A stretch of 64,000 nt of DNA from Raphanus sativus (lineage: Eukaryota; Streptophyta; Magnoliopsida; Brassicales; Brassicaceae), in contig NC_079515.1 of NCBI RefSeq assembly GCF_000801105.2, forward strand, positions 36,417,407 to 36,481,406. The letters are read 5' to 3'. Position 1 is the stretch's first letter, and every line of letters starts with the position of its first letter. The translations under genes and the position numbers were made by a program. Shown one piece after another: positions 47,106-59,664 of the stretch. The notes beneath the pieces are model-generated. The model saw only the letters and a list, made by a program, of their open reading frames with translations, was not told the DNA's origin and ran no database searches.

Positions 47106-47251
47106 TGGGCACTCTGTTACTATACCGTATGTGTTTATGTGTTCTCTTCTTCGCCAATAACAAATGTGCTGAACAAATGTCTCTGATCTTTTTATGTCGA
47201 ATTGGTTCAAAATGTTGACCCATGTGACCTCTAAGTTGATATTTTCTGCAG

Positions 47252-47395
47252 GCTTATACCTTTGACAAGAGTGGCGCTAAACAGAAACTGGTCTTTAATG
47301 AGCAGAGTGAACAAAATTTAGAGGCAGACACTTGTTCCAAAGCGGTCACATATGCTGAAAAACATGAGGAAGTCAGGGAAATTAGCACAACTTGA
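47252..47395 (+). pseudogene. Unassigned exon-like ORF
   Basis: A pyrimidine-rich tract and CAG (to 47251) precede 47 open codons and TGA: AYTFDKSGAKQKLVFNEQSE and so on to REISTT. Codon use and charge look protein-like, unlike the surrounding DNA. I do not recognise the protein. It lies between the lectin gene and the GDSL pseudogene, so it may be the last exon of a deleted neighbour. Confidence 0.35.
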
Positions 47396-47489
47396 ATTTG
47401 CTTTTCTCACTGCTTAGATATTACACTCTGTTCCTTTTGAGCTGTTCGTTACAGTGGTATGTATTTTAAGAAATTCGATGTGTAGATCT

Positions 47490-48218
47490 GTGAATCACAA
47501 CTGGTTTAGCCAATTTTCACCATTTTGTTTTTGAAGCAGAGTATATATTGCTTGAAACTTCTTGTTGAATTGCTGAGCGTCTGTGTTGAGTCTTGAACAC
47601 ACAACCTTTTTCATGGAAACCGAAAAGGGTTCTTGCAGCCGGAAGACATCCCGTTTTGAGGCAGAGAAGTCACAGCTATCTTCCTCGCTCCAATCGCGTA
47701 CACTTGCTGCATCCACAAAGATTCACCATCTCCTCTTACAACGTTACCTTGATAAATGTAGAGAAGTTATTGAGAAGCATAGAACCGTGATGGTTCTTTC
47801 CTGAAGCTTCGGGACTTAGATAATTAAGCTGGTGGGTATTTACTGAAGCTCAGTGTTTCAGCTGTAACAGAGAAACACACACACACAATATACTTCAGTT
47901 CTGAACAACTCAAGGGAGCTTTAAGAAACGATAACTTGGGCTACAAGTAGAAGCTTTTACTAGTAATGTCAGTGACTAGTTTGCCGTTGCAGAAATGATC
48001 GGTGGGTTTGTGGTTAGCAAATTTGACGGCCATAAGTTGGTTAATCCTCTCTGAAAGTGTCGGAAGATAGTTGTTTTTCCGACAGTGACCACATAGTCAC
48101 CAAATGTTGCAGGAACAAGAGTCGTTGAAGCCCCTTGAGTAAATAAATTTTTTGAGGATGGAGAAAGTTGAGTCCAAGAGGAGAAGAAAAACGACGTCGA
48201 CGTCGTGTGATGGTCCAT
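47490..48218 (-). pseudogene. GDSL esterase/lipase (APG-like) pseudogene
   Basis: SGNH-hydrolase family remnant. From an ATG at 48218 it gives a degraded signal region, then TTLVPATFGDYVVTVGKTTI. The catalytic block I FGDS (nucleophile Ser) has become FGDY. A frameshift leads to VKFANHKPTDHFCNGKLVTD and ITSKSFYL with a stop. The large middle of the protein is deleted. Farther down the strand YAIGARKIAVTSLP and, in another frame, VCSRLNTDAQQFNKKFQAIY correspond to the block III region of family members such as AT3G16370. Single-base insertions separate the frames. The active-site loss plus deletion shows true decay rather than sequencing error. Confidence 0.85.
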
Positions 48219-48391
48219 TTTCTTGATTTGGTTGTGTGAATGGTTCACTTTCGTTTATATATACATATATGCAGTGAAGAAAGAAGAAGGTTGCATACTT
48301 GCATAGATTTTAGGAGTTAATTTACTTCAGTTTTGTGTCATCTCTCTTTTAGTTCATTATTTTTTCAACTACTTTTCTTTTTTCTTTAGTT

Positions 48392-48405
48392 TTTTTTTTG
48401 TAAAC
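48392..48405 (-). mobile_element. Micro-retroinsert, 14 bp
   Basis: Minus strand GTTTAC plus A8 between perfect 16-bp repeats TCTTTTTTCTTTAGTT (48376-48391, 48406-48421). Confidence 0.55.
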
Positions 48406-48601
48406 TCTTTTTTCTTTAGTTACATAGGTAATTTTATTAAACAGATTCACCTTTATATGGGAAAAAGCTGCACATGGATGCCACAAATAAGATTTTGTTT
48501 GTGCGAGTGAGTTAGATATAGGTAGGCTAAAAATGAGAATGGTTGTGTGTCCCTTGGGAGATTATTATAAAATTTATAAATATCAAGAACAACATATAGT
48601 T

Positions 48602-48609
48602 TTTTTTTT
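48602..48609 (-). mobile_element. Micro-retroinsert, 8 bp
   Basis: T8 between perfect 15-bp repeats GAACAACATATAGTT (48587-48601, 48610-48624). Confidence 0.5.
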
Positions 48610-50396
48610 GAACAACATATAGTTATGTACAAAGGCTATTCCAGAAGATAAATTTATTGCTCTCTGCTTCTACAAGTCACATATATAGCTGAGTTAGCAT
48701 CTTCATCGATAAGGGTTTAGAACATTTTCAACTCATCCATATGTAGTATTTAAAAACAAACTTTACTTTTGACCCGCACGTATGTACGGATACTTTTTCA
48801 TTTTACAAATATATAATTTTGATATCATCATAAACATTTAATATGTATATTTTATATTTAGTGTTATATATTGTACAATTCTTTAGTTTTATTGTTTAGG
48901 TTTTATATTCTTCATGATTAATATATAAATCATAAAAATTTAATCAGTTGTTAAAATTTCAAATTTTCCAGTAACATATTTTGTAAATAATACATGAACT
49001 AAATACTAGTATTATTATATTTTGTATATAATCATTTTAAGTAATATATTGCTTTGAGTTTCAAAATAAATAAAAAGATAATATATAGTTGTAAATAAAC
49101 ATTTAATATATGTTAATTATTTTAATTTTTGCATAAAATATTTGATAATTTACGATTTTTAGCAATGAATGATGAATTTATTTAAAGAAAACAAATTTAA
49201 AAATAAGTTAATCTACCAATTTAATATTACTATCCACTTCTATTTTTTTTTCTTAAACAAAAAATACTACTAGGAAGTAACATTCTTTTACCTTTTACTC
49301 TATATTTTTAAAAATACTATTTTGAAAAAATCTTATATCTATTTTTATTTATTTTTAAAAAAGATATCAAATTATATTAGAGATGTTGGTCTTAACGTGG
49401 GTCTTTAACCAGCACTTTATTTATATTTTAAAGCAACTGAATTGTGGAATAGACAAATGGCAATGTAGTTTCGCATCTTGTTTTGTAATTCAATGAAAAT
49501 TGTTTTTTCATTTCTCCTCTTTTTCTTTCTTACTTTTTATTTTCTATATCATTATTTTGGATGATTTTTTTTTTTTGTAAAAACTACTAATGTGGATGAC
49601 CTTATTTAGATATCTCTCTGTATTTTAACAAATAAATGACCATTTTATGAAAACGTTTGATCTATATCTCTGCGACGAACTTTTGTAATTTTTCACTGTT
49701 AAAAGAAACCCCATGCATCAGACCTATGTGTAGTTAGCTTATCCCATCATATGAAAAAACTAAGATATGTTAAGACTAAAAGTAATAGAATAGAGAACTT
49801 CTAGACTGGTAAAGAAAATTAATACATTATTTTGCTAAAAAATGCATTATAGTTTGCATAACTATTATATCTTCTATGTTTTTTTTTTTTTTTTGCTTTT
49901 ATGATGAGTACTGTATTCGCAGTAGAGACTATACTTTCGAAGTGCCTACACAATAATGTATTTAATTATTGTTAAAGACTTAAAGGCGAATCCATAAAGG
50001 CATGTTTATTTTTGTTTGCATACCTTCATTAATGAGAAAAGCTAAAATGTTACGAATAAGAGGCAAATCGCAAATAAAATAATATCTAAGGAGAATATTA
50101 GCCATATAAGGAAAAAAACATGAGAGAAATTTGGACCGTTTATTGACATGCATAATATTAAAAATCCAAGATCTTCTTTATTACATACATTGAGGAACTA
50201 TATATGTATTTATAGCATTTTCTACTACAAAATTCGCTGACGATTCCTCATTGATATGTCCCTGTATTACTTGGGCCTACGTGCTATCTCCTTAGGCCCC
50301 GCCTGTCTTGCCAACTGTTCATTACAAAATCTAATTCAGGTATATAACTAAACAGTTACTGTGATAAAGAAAGTGATTAGAGGTACTGAGTGATCA

Positions 50397-51538
50397 TCAC
50401 ATAATTTGTGATTCGTTAAGCATAGCTAATAATTTGCTTGCCTGGAAATATTGTTCAAGCTTCTTTCTCAACGTTGCGTGCTCCTTCTTCAGTTGCTTGA
50501 AAGTCCTCAAGCATCTGCACTCGTCGCAAGTACGGAATAATGAGAAAATTATCTAGGGTATCGAAAATTGAATAAAATAGAAAAGTTCAAAGTTCAACGG
50601 ATATTGCTGCAATTTTTACTCCATATTTTTGTTGTTTTAATTTTCATCCCGTGTTCCGTTATAAAAAGAAGCACGAAGTGTAAAGGGAAAGTACCCTTCA
50701 GCATTTCCAGCTCTGCAGTATTCCCTAAACATAGTGCATTCAGTTTTCACCTTACTCGCACCGATGCTACAAGAAAAAGCACATTGTGTCATTACTAATT
50801 ACGTCTTAACAAATACTACTATCTATTATTCTATAAAAACTAGAATAAAAAATATTTATGTTAAGTCTTAGTCAATTTTATCATAAAATCATGAATGAGA
50901 GTGGAAGTAATTAATTTTCTTGATCGAATATGGAAGTAATTTAAATCTGCTTGTGTTACACTCTTTTTCAACTTAAACACATACTACTATGTACTCAAGT
51001 AGTCGCATTTCTATATGTAAATTCAACAAATTTAAGGTGAAATTTACCTTGTGCTGCTGCCCTTAAACTGATGCATGTAATTATCCAGCCGATTGAAATC
51101 AAATGATCCTCTTTCCCTGCATAGTTAAAGTAATTTGTGTACATTAAATTAAACTCCAAGTCGTGTTCAAAAATAGAAAAATAATTATGAATATTAAAGT
51201 TACTCACAAGGCTTGCTCAATGTTATTGATTAATCGAGCTGAATCTTTGAAGTATAATGTTGCCACTTCTTCAACAAAATTAGGGTTTGCATCATCTTGG
51301 AGCTCTTCTAACTCCATGAATTGTTCATCGAGATATCCCTGCATGTATTTTTTCCATTTGAGTTTAAATTATTATTTTCTTTGAAGAAATTCACAACTGG
51401 TACTACTTTAAATACTACACTAACACTAAAAAGGAAAAACATATGTTCAAAAAAACAAACAAGAAAAAAAAAGGAAAGGAAAAATCATTGTACCTGATCA
51501 AAGAGGGACTGCTTGATGAGTGCCACTTGCCGCTGCAT
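50397..51538 (-). CDS. AHP4: Histidine phosphotransfer protein, AHP4-like
   Basis: HPt protein of cytokinin two-component signalling, passing phosphate from AHK receptors to nuclear ARR regulators. Five exons on the minus strand (51538-51494, 51338-51208, 51116-51048, 50766-50695, 50514-50397) give 144 residues. It starts MQRQVALIKQSLFDQGYLDE; the HPt helix has MHQFKGSSTSIGASKVKTEC with the phospho-accepting His at 74 and the conserved Lys and Gly, so it is not a His-less AHP6-type pseudo-HPt. The C-terminal helix is LRTFKQLKKEHATLRKKLEQ. The frame after EQYFQ reads ASKLLAMLNESQIM; CAG|GCAAGC there could also act as a rare GC donor, so the last residues are less certain. Position AT3G16360. 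Confidence 0.93.
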
Positions 51539-51841
51539 TTTTGTTTGAAAATATTAACAACAAGTGAGTATTACCAATCTACTAATTCTTTTCTTTATGT
51601 TAAGTAATTCGAGTGGCGGTGCTATACTGAAACGGTGGACATCGGGGATATATATAGGGGAAGAATATAAAATAAATTATTAATTTCATATTACATAAAA
51701 AGGTGAAAGCAGAAAAGAGGAGAATATTTATAAAAATGATGGGAACCTGCAACGTAAGGGACATGAATTGTAGGTATTCTACGACACACGCAATTGATGT
51801 ATTCGTTATTATCGGCTTATTTTGGTATGACAAATGGATGC
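51539..51841. other. AHP4-like promoter region
   Basis: Between the AHP4 start and the second Mutator-like element. No other feature seen. The element sits only about 310 bp upstream of the AHP4 ATG. Confidence 0.5.
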
Positions 51842-51851
51842 ATTTTCGATA
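51842..51851. repeat. Left 10-bp target duplication of MULE 2
   Basis: ATTTTCGATA, repeated at 53675-53684. Confidence 0.8.
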
Positions 51852-53674
51852 GAGAAAACTGCCAAAATAATCGTGAACTTTCAAAAAAATGCCAAAATAA
51901 CTTCAAACTTGTATTTAAGTAATTTAAATCATCAATTTTTCAAATCTGGCAATTTTAATCTTACATTTATGTTGACTTAGCCATTTAAACTCAAATAAAG
52001 TCAACAGTTAACTTTTCATTAACATCCGTTTGTTCAATATGTTGCCGTTTTGAAAAACACCCATCTTCATAAAAAAACCCAGATCGAGCATATCTCTAGA
52101 CGCAAAAGAAAACCTACACTCCTAAATTCCTAATGACTTTATTTGCCTTAACTGAAGAAGAAAAGAGCACATCAAACTCATGTTTTGGACAAACTAAGTT
52201 CAAACACGCAATTGTTTCTAACATCTGTTTCCGCATAGTACTGAAGTTTTGTCAGTTCTAGAGATGGAGTAGCAGGTTATGTATACTACAATTAACAAGC
52301 CTTGGGATCCAGCTGGTACTTCTATGGCCAAAACTCCATATTAAAGACTCATATGACATTGAGATGGCGAGATACAGTGAGAGAGAATCAGACAGTGTTG
52401 CTGGTACATCAAAAGTTACCAATGAAGCAGTAAATGTAAAAACGATTTTTTTTGCTTGAATCTATTTAACATTATTTCAAAAAAAAAGTTACCGATTCTG
52501 TAGAAGTTACTTGTATCTTTCCAAAACGTGATTAACATATACATACAAAGATTGCAGTGTGATCATGAGTAAAGAAGTGTTCTGCAACAATTTTAATCCT
52601 TGAGGAATTTAAGAAGATAGAGCATTCACTTCATAGAAATCTTTCTAGTGGAGAAAAAGAGGAAGAAACATTATGGATCTCTGTTTTTCTCAGAAAAAGA
52701 GGAGTAAAGGCAAATGGTTAACAGCAAGCTGGATGTTTATATTCTAAGAACCAAGAAAGCGACAAACAGTAACAGAAGCTCATGTACAAGAGTGTGTGAA
52801 GACCCAGAAGAAGAATACGATGCCAAAGTCTTGGAGGTTTACGTTCAGAGGTTTGATTACAAGAAGCAGCAAAACAGGAGACACAAACTTGCTATGAGGT
52901 GGAGATTTCTCTGAGAACGTACTACTATGCTGACGCAAACTTTCTTTGAGGTTCACATTAACATTAAGGTCAATGTTTTCTGAAAGGGGAAGATTTGATA
53001 CAGGTAAAGCTACTGGATACGTCAAGGAACATGTCATGTGTGGGAGAGTAACAACTTGTTACATATAAAAAACAGAGTACGCTTCATTTTGGGAACATCA
53101 AGAATAGTTAGAAATGTTTGCTAGTTCGTCTCTTTTGCTCTGTAATTTTCCAGGAAAGCTTTGCTCTCATTTTTATTTTAGAATCTATTCTTCAATTAAG
53201 ATATTTTACAAGTGAGATGAGAATCTGTGTTTCTTGAACATTGATTCTTGAGTCTATCAACATATGGATGAACCGTATCACATCACCGATCCAAAAGTGA
53301 GACGAACACGACCAACTCGCTTGGTCTTAGCCATCCTTACCAATTGTTGGTGAAGCTTCGTCGTCAACAGAGAGATGATCGAAGATTAGGGGTTTGAAAA
53401 TTTGAGATTTAGAGATCAAGAAGCTTTACTTCTAAGTTCTAACTCTGTTTTGTTTAAATTCAACGACATATAGATTAACACTTAACAGATGTTTAATGTT
53501 TATTAATAAAAGTTAACGGTTGACTATCGTTGAGTTTAAATGGGCAGAGTCAACAAAAATGTAAGATTAAATTGGCCAAATTCGAAAAGTTGACAATTTA
53601 AATTGCTTATATAGGAGTTTGAAGTTTTTTTGGCATTTTTTTGAAAGTTCAAGGGTTTTTTTGGTGGTTTTCTC
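51852..53674. mobile_element. 1.8-kb TIR-type Mutator-like element, non-autonomous
   Basis: Terminal inverted repeats of about 180 bp: left GAGAAAACTGCCAAAATAAT, and right on the reverse strand GAGAAAACCACCAAAAAAAC. Both continue through TGAACTTTCAAAAAAATGCC and AATCTTACATTT-TGTTGACT at about 80-85 percent identity. A perfect 10-bp target duplication flanks it. The middle has no transposase. It contains GC-richer sequence such as an open frame at 52714-52914 (MVNSKLDVYILRTKKATNSN) and a stretch near 53270-53400. These could be captured host DNA, but I do not recognise a source gene. Confidence 0.85.
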
Positions 53675-53684
53675 ATTTTCGATA
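53675..53684. repeat. Right 10-bp target duplication of MULE 2
   Basis: ATTTTCGATA, matching 51842-51851. Confidence 0.8.
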
Positions 53685-56600
53685 TAATCTATTTTATTTA
53701 GTACTCCTTTCGTTCATATTAAGTTGTGTTGTAGAATAAAACTTTTGCTAAAATAAATATTATTTTAGAATTTAATGTAAAATTTATTATTTTAATATAT
53801 TATAATGATTTTATATTCACTAATTTATTTTTCTATTAGTTAAAATATAATGAGATATATAGACAAAGATATTTAGAAATATAAAATAAAAAATATTTTT
53901 TTAATTTATGTACATAAATCTAAAACGATACTTAAAATAAAATATATAAAATATATATTGCTGGTAGAATCAAATGGTATGTATCTTCATATAAGCTAAT
54001 TTGTACGGTAGTGTCTAAGTTTAAGTTTATGATGAGTTGATTTCAATATATCAGAAACTTATTAAAGTAGATTGTTCACTTAATGACGACAAAAAAAGAT
54101 TGTTCCCTTAATTACGTGTCCGTTATCAAAAATGAATACTACTGTAGTTGATCGATCTATTTCTTCTAAATTATTAAATTAATCAAAGGATCTCAAGAAT
54201 GGCGAATAATATAATATATTATTTAATTAGGTGCATCATAAACAGGTAAATTTCGAATTTATATCCTAAAAACTGCACACTTGAACTATGCAAAACACAT
54301 CATTGGGAATGGGGGCAAAATATATACTAATAAAATGTATTTGGAAAAAGATAACCCTGAAAGTGAAAAGAAAAGTTATAATTTTAAAGAGTATACAATT
54401 CAAGAGAAATATATTCTTAAGAATGACCATTTCCGTCTTGATTAATTACTGAATATTTTATACATGTTTTCACACAATTTTCTTTACTAGCATTTTCTTA
54501 CAAATTCTTGAATGGCTTTAATTTCACGAACAAGCATTCTCATTAAAATTGAGCGTTTAGTCACATGATTATTGAAAGTAACAAAGTTATATACATCACC
54601 TGCATACAAAACATTTATATGACTCAATAGGAAAAGAAAAACTTTATCTATCATTATTAACGTACTAATCTCCAAAACATCCCAAATGTGAGAAGCAACT
54701 GATAAGTGATATGTGTTTGAAAGCTAAATATTTTCTCTAATTAACGGCACACCAAAGTTGTTGAGAGACAAAAAAGTTTTAAACCACGTCAAATATTTAT
54801 TGCAATTTCTAATTTATAAAATTTTATGATTGTACTAATTAAGGAGAATGTTAGTTTAAAGAAATTCTAGAACATGAATTAATATTCATATTATTTTGTT
54901 AAACACTTTACTTTACTGTACACTTGTTTTTGCCAGTTTGAACTTTCCATCACATTAGTCGGATAACTTTAGTTGTGAAAACAATAATTATGAGATAAAT
55001 TCATTTTAGTTAATCTCAAAAACGTTTAGCTTCAAAGTTTTTTTTACTGTATAAATGACTGAAAAGATAAAATCATTTTGATGATATAAATAGTCAAATT
55101 AATTTTTTAAAATTATTTCATATATACCATAAACTGAGATGTTACAATTACCGTTTTCACAGAATGCAATGAAAACGTTGTGTGCAAAAATCCTAACTTA
55201 TGTTTGTGTAATCCCATGTAAAATCTTTTACTCATCTAATTATCTTCTTACCATTTGTAATGTTCTGATCGTTTATTAATGGAGTTTTCATATCCGTCAT
55301 TCGGTTTGTGGATAACATTTCATATGACTGATGGTGCATTAATTTTTGGAGTCTCAAATAATTTGTTTTCTAATCATACAATCATCACATGATTTTTTCA
55401 TATATTTTAGTTTTATTTACACGATATCGTGAATCAATTTTCAATAGATTATTCTTCTTTTAACTACTCAAAATAAAAATGTTTTAACCCTGAAATTTTG
55501 AATAACCGAAAATACAAATACAGTTTGATGATTAGTGGTTAAATCTATTTTCTTAAGCTATTTTACATATACTACAAACCACAATGTTAATATACAATAT
55601 ATAGAATATGAAACTGAAACGAGAAATTTGAAGTTGAAATCCAGTTATAGTTATTTTTCAGAGAAATCAGAATACTTAACGTTAACCCTCACATCCATAA
55701 CTAAATATAACTTTATTATATAAAGATCTTGCTAGAAAAAAAATCAAGTTATCAGTAAAATTTATTTATTATATCATATTTTCAACTCCTATATTAAACA
55801 CTGAAAAATTGTTAACATAACATTGAAATCATAGTCTAAATTTGAATATGAAAATTGTATACTTCATTTTTTATTAGTCGGAATAAATTAATAATCCTAC
55901 ACCAAAACCTAGACTAATTCCTAGCTAGGAATGATTTCGGATTAGTTTTTGTCTACAAATAACTAGCCACAATTAAATCACAGATAAACCATAATCGCCA
56001 ACTAAAATAACGAATCCTCAACCATTAATTAAACAAACATGAATTGGTTTAAATCCATCTAACAACCAAAACTTTGAAGGTGTGTGCAGGTAAGAGTGTG
56101 TTGAGGAAGGTTAGTGCTTGTGCGGACGCATGCGGATCATACTTCTAATTCATTTTTTCTAATATTATAAAAGTTAAAAGTTAATGGAGGATATGAATAA
56201 TATGAAATAGGTGCCAAAAAAGAGAGAATAAGATACATATGGCCAACGAAAAATAAACTAATAATAAACCATAATTTTCTGTTATTAGAAATAAGGAACA
56301 AGTATCTAAAAAGGAAAAAAAAAAACTGAACCAAAAGCAGAGCACATTACAAGTGTGATCTAAATGATTGACACAATGACACATACGATCTTTTTTATCA
56401 TCACAGCATAATTTGTTCCTTCTCTCTCTGTCTCTTTCACTCTCAGACAAGCATCGTGACATCGAATTACAGAAGAGAGAGATTGATCATATACTTCCAA
56501 CTTTATTTATTCTTCCGCCCACCAAACCAATCTCAAATAAAGACTTGTCTAGTACATATTGTGGGTGTAAGTGGGTTTAGAATATAAGTTTTATTATTGC

Positions 56601-59600
56601 TTGCTGTCTCATCTCGATTATTCTCCTTAATTCCGACCTTCGCTGTTGCAGAAATTACACCATTAAATGAAAAAAATCATGCCAAAAATATATTTAATCA
56701 TTAAAACTAGCTTGATAAATTTCTACAACATACTCCTTTTATTTGAATTTTCTTAAAAAACTAATTACCTTTTTGTATATTTATAAGTTTTAAGGCTGTC
56801 TAACTTTAACTGGTCAGGATATGATATGTAGAATTTAATTTTCATGCACTATTAGAAAATCAATAGACAATTTAAACTAGATTGATGATATTTCTCCTTT
56901 TGTACATTATGAAAAACTATAAATTTCAAATATTTATGTATAAATGTGATAAATAAATTTCTTTATAATTAATACACTAAAATTAGTATTAAATTATTTT
57001 TACTCAACATTTACATTAAAATATAAAACGATACTTCTTACAAACAAAAAGGTTAACAAGACATTTTTGGGAAAAAAATGGAAGGAATGTAACTTAACAT
57101 ATGTTTTAGAAGTCTAGCTTGTTCCACCGTTAGTTTTATATGATTAAAAGATTAATAGATGTTTAGATATCTTTTTAAAACTATAGATATTCTTTGGAAA
57201 GTGATATTGAGATTTTTTGTTGGATCTACATGATGCGAAATTTTTGCTACTAAAATCATTGTAAGTAGCTATTAGCACCTAGTTAATTTAAACTAAGTAC
57301 TTTATAAAGGGCACATTGTTGACTTGACCTAAGATGACTAGTTTCAAAATCGAATGTCGACACGGAAGCAGATTTTTCATGCTGATGATTACTCTATTAA
57401 AGTTTCTTCTCAGCATACAAATTCAGAAAAAAAGAGCTATGTGAAACCGGTAAATTCAATCATCTATCACCCTCTTAGATAAAAGTATATGCTATTATTT
57501 TTTATCCTCCATCACTTTCATGAATTTACCCCCGATATTATGAACATGATTCCCCCCAATCCGAAAAGCTATAATCCCATAAAATTATTTAAACCAAATA
57601 AGTCACCTGAAAACGACTTATCATAATCATAAAAGTAAAATAAAAAGAGTCGAATTTAGGTTAAATCATAGGGGACCGACTTCCGACAGAACTATGAAAT
57701 AGCTAATTTCATTTACTCATCCCAAATAAACATACCACTATCCAATTATGAGTAGATCTCGCAATTGATTTCAGATTCGGTTTGGGTCTATTAGAATTTA
57801 AAATTTTTAGATTAAATATTTCATCTTTATTCAAGTATTTATAAATTTTGGTTCAGATTCGGTTCGGATCGTTGCAGGTCCAGGGTCAGATAATGCATTT
57901 AAATTATTTTAAAAATATTAAAATGCATATATACTAAATTTTCAAAATCTAAAAAAAAATATATAACATAGAAATTTGAATAATATATGTCAAAATACCT
58001 AAGCTTCACATCAAAATTGGTTTGGATTGAATATTTAGATGGAGAATCATTAAATATTTTAAGTAGATTTGGTGTTTTGAGTATTATGTAACAATTTTAG
58101 ATATTTGATTTTCACTATTAGTATATATTTTCAAATAATTGGACAACTTCAAAGTATCTTATATATTCTGAATATTTTATTGGATATTAAATCTAAAATA
58201 ACTAATATATTTAAATACATAAATATGATTCAGATATATTCAGATCATATTCTTTTTGATTTTTAGATATTAAATTTTTGAATTTGTTAAAATATTTAAC
58301 TAGTTTTGGTTCGAATTCAATACTGTTTTTTAGATCAGATTCAGTTGAGTTGTTCATGTTTTTGAGCCATAGTTGAAAGTTAAAACAAAAAAAAATCAGA
58401 GTGTAAATGTTAATGGTGCGAACATGATGGTCACTGCGATTATTAAAGTGCTATCGGAAGTTTGACTACTGTGTTAGTTACCAGTCGGCCGGCATATAAT
58501 TAGAGGCTACAAAATCATACAGTATTTATATTATTTCCTTCTTGTGCTTGATTCCCCCCGATATTGTTATGCCGTTGATATCATATGCAATTTGATTCTT
58601 GGATAGCATAAATACTTGCATAATTTAGTACTTAATTAACATGAACTCATGAATGCATAGTTATGGTTCCAAAGAGGCGATCAAACTAAACCAAAAAGTA
58701 CCTTCAAAGAGGTGACGGACTCATAATTAATGCATCTAACGATATATTGTTCTTAATAAGATTTGTGTTGTCGCTTAGTGTGATTTGATGTTTTGCTTAT
58801 ATTGCTTGCTTGAGAATATAGACTCATGCACAGTATGTTTTTTCTTTCTTTCTGAAAGAGCACAGTTTGTTGAATTGCATAGACATATGGGTTTGCACAG
58901 CATATGACTGTAGTGGGCCTAGTGGCATGTGCTCGACTGCTCGTACAACATCAAACGCTTCTACATATATAATTGAGGACACACCCGTCATAACTATAGG
59001 TTGGATCCATTCAGAACATCAGCTTATTAAAAAGGATAACGAATATAAACTATGTACTGGTCGTTCGAGGAACGAAAGAGGCGGTACATTGAAGCACAAG
59101 CAAGGAACATAGTTAAAAGAGTGTGAATACACATTTGTAGAAATGTTGTCACAATTTTACTATTTTAGCATTAGAGAGTGGCTTGTTTGGAATATTATTG
59201 GGGGGCAGAATTGCAATCATTTACAAATTAAATTCGACTATTTTTTGTATGAAAATTAATAGTTATTCTCAAGCAGCATTGATTCTCTTTCTATCTCCTC
59301 CTACTCATCCTTGATTTGATTTTGGCTTTGCCATTATTGAAAGCAGCTTCACTACAAAGAACCAATACTCTTGTCTCTTTTCTTTTCTTCTTAATTTTAT
59401 TTATCTTATATCCGGTTTAATGTTCCACTAGAACACACTCAACAGTATAACTAGTTGTACGGAAAACATTTGATATTTGATTTGTAACATTTGTTATTGT
59501 CGAATCTCTAAATAATAAAAAAACATGACGCGACATTAAAAAGAGGAGTATTATAACGTGTAGTTATCTTATGTAAAAATATGACGTGATGCTGAATGTA

Positions 59601-59664
59601 TGGGACTATGGGTCATCCGGCCCCCAAACTATCTACAACATATAAATGCAACTTGATCCAGCTT
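53685..59664. other. 6-kb AT-rich spacer without genes
   Basis: Contains a decayed MITE half (about 53701-53950), a micro-insert (54085), another CTCC-type MITE relic (about 56740-57045) and dispersed repeat DNA with CAGATTCGGTTTGGGTC/TTCGGTTCGGATC (57760-58350). A plus-strand frame at 58867-59112 (81 codons, MLNCIDIWVCTAYDCSGPSG) has GC-richer composition but no family that I know. Confidence 0.55.
54085..54096 (+). mobile_element. Micro-retroinsert, 12 bp
   Basis: GACGAC plus A6 between 16-bp repeats AGATTGTTCACTTAAT and AGATTGTTCCCTTAAT (one mismatch). Confidence 0.5.

Larger units (their letters stand above)
45679..47251. other. Spacer upstream of the lectin gene
   Basis: AT-rich; holds micro-inserts (45730, 47089) and a local tandem repeat (46405-46590). 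No gene seen. Confidence 0.55.
48219..50396. other. 2.2-kb AT-rich spacer
   Basis: No gene. Micro-inserts at 48392 and 48602. At 48770-48792 GACCCGCACGTATGTACGGAT on the reverse strand resembles a decayed Helitron 3' hairpin, but without a clear CTAG-T end. Confidence 0.5.

Noticed and set aside
48770..49250. Reverse-strand Helitron 3' end near GACCCGCACGTATG
   Set aside because: Hairpin arms are mismatched and no CTAG-T or 5' TC end is visible.
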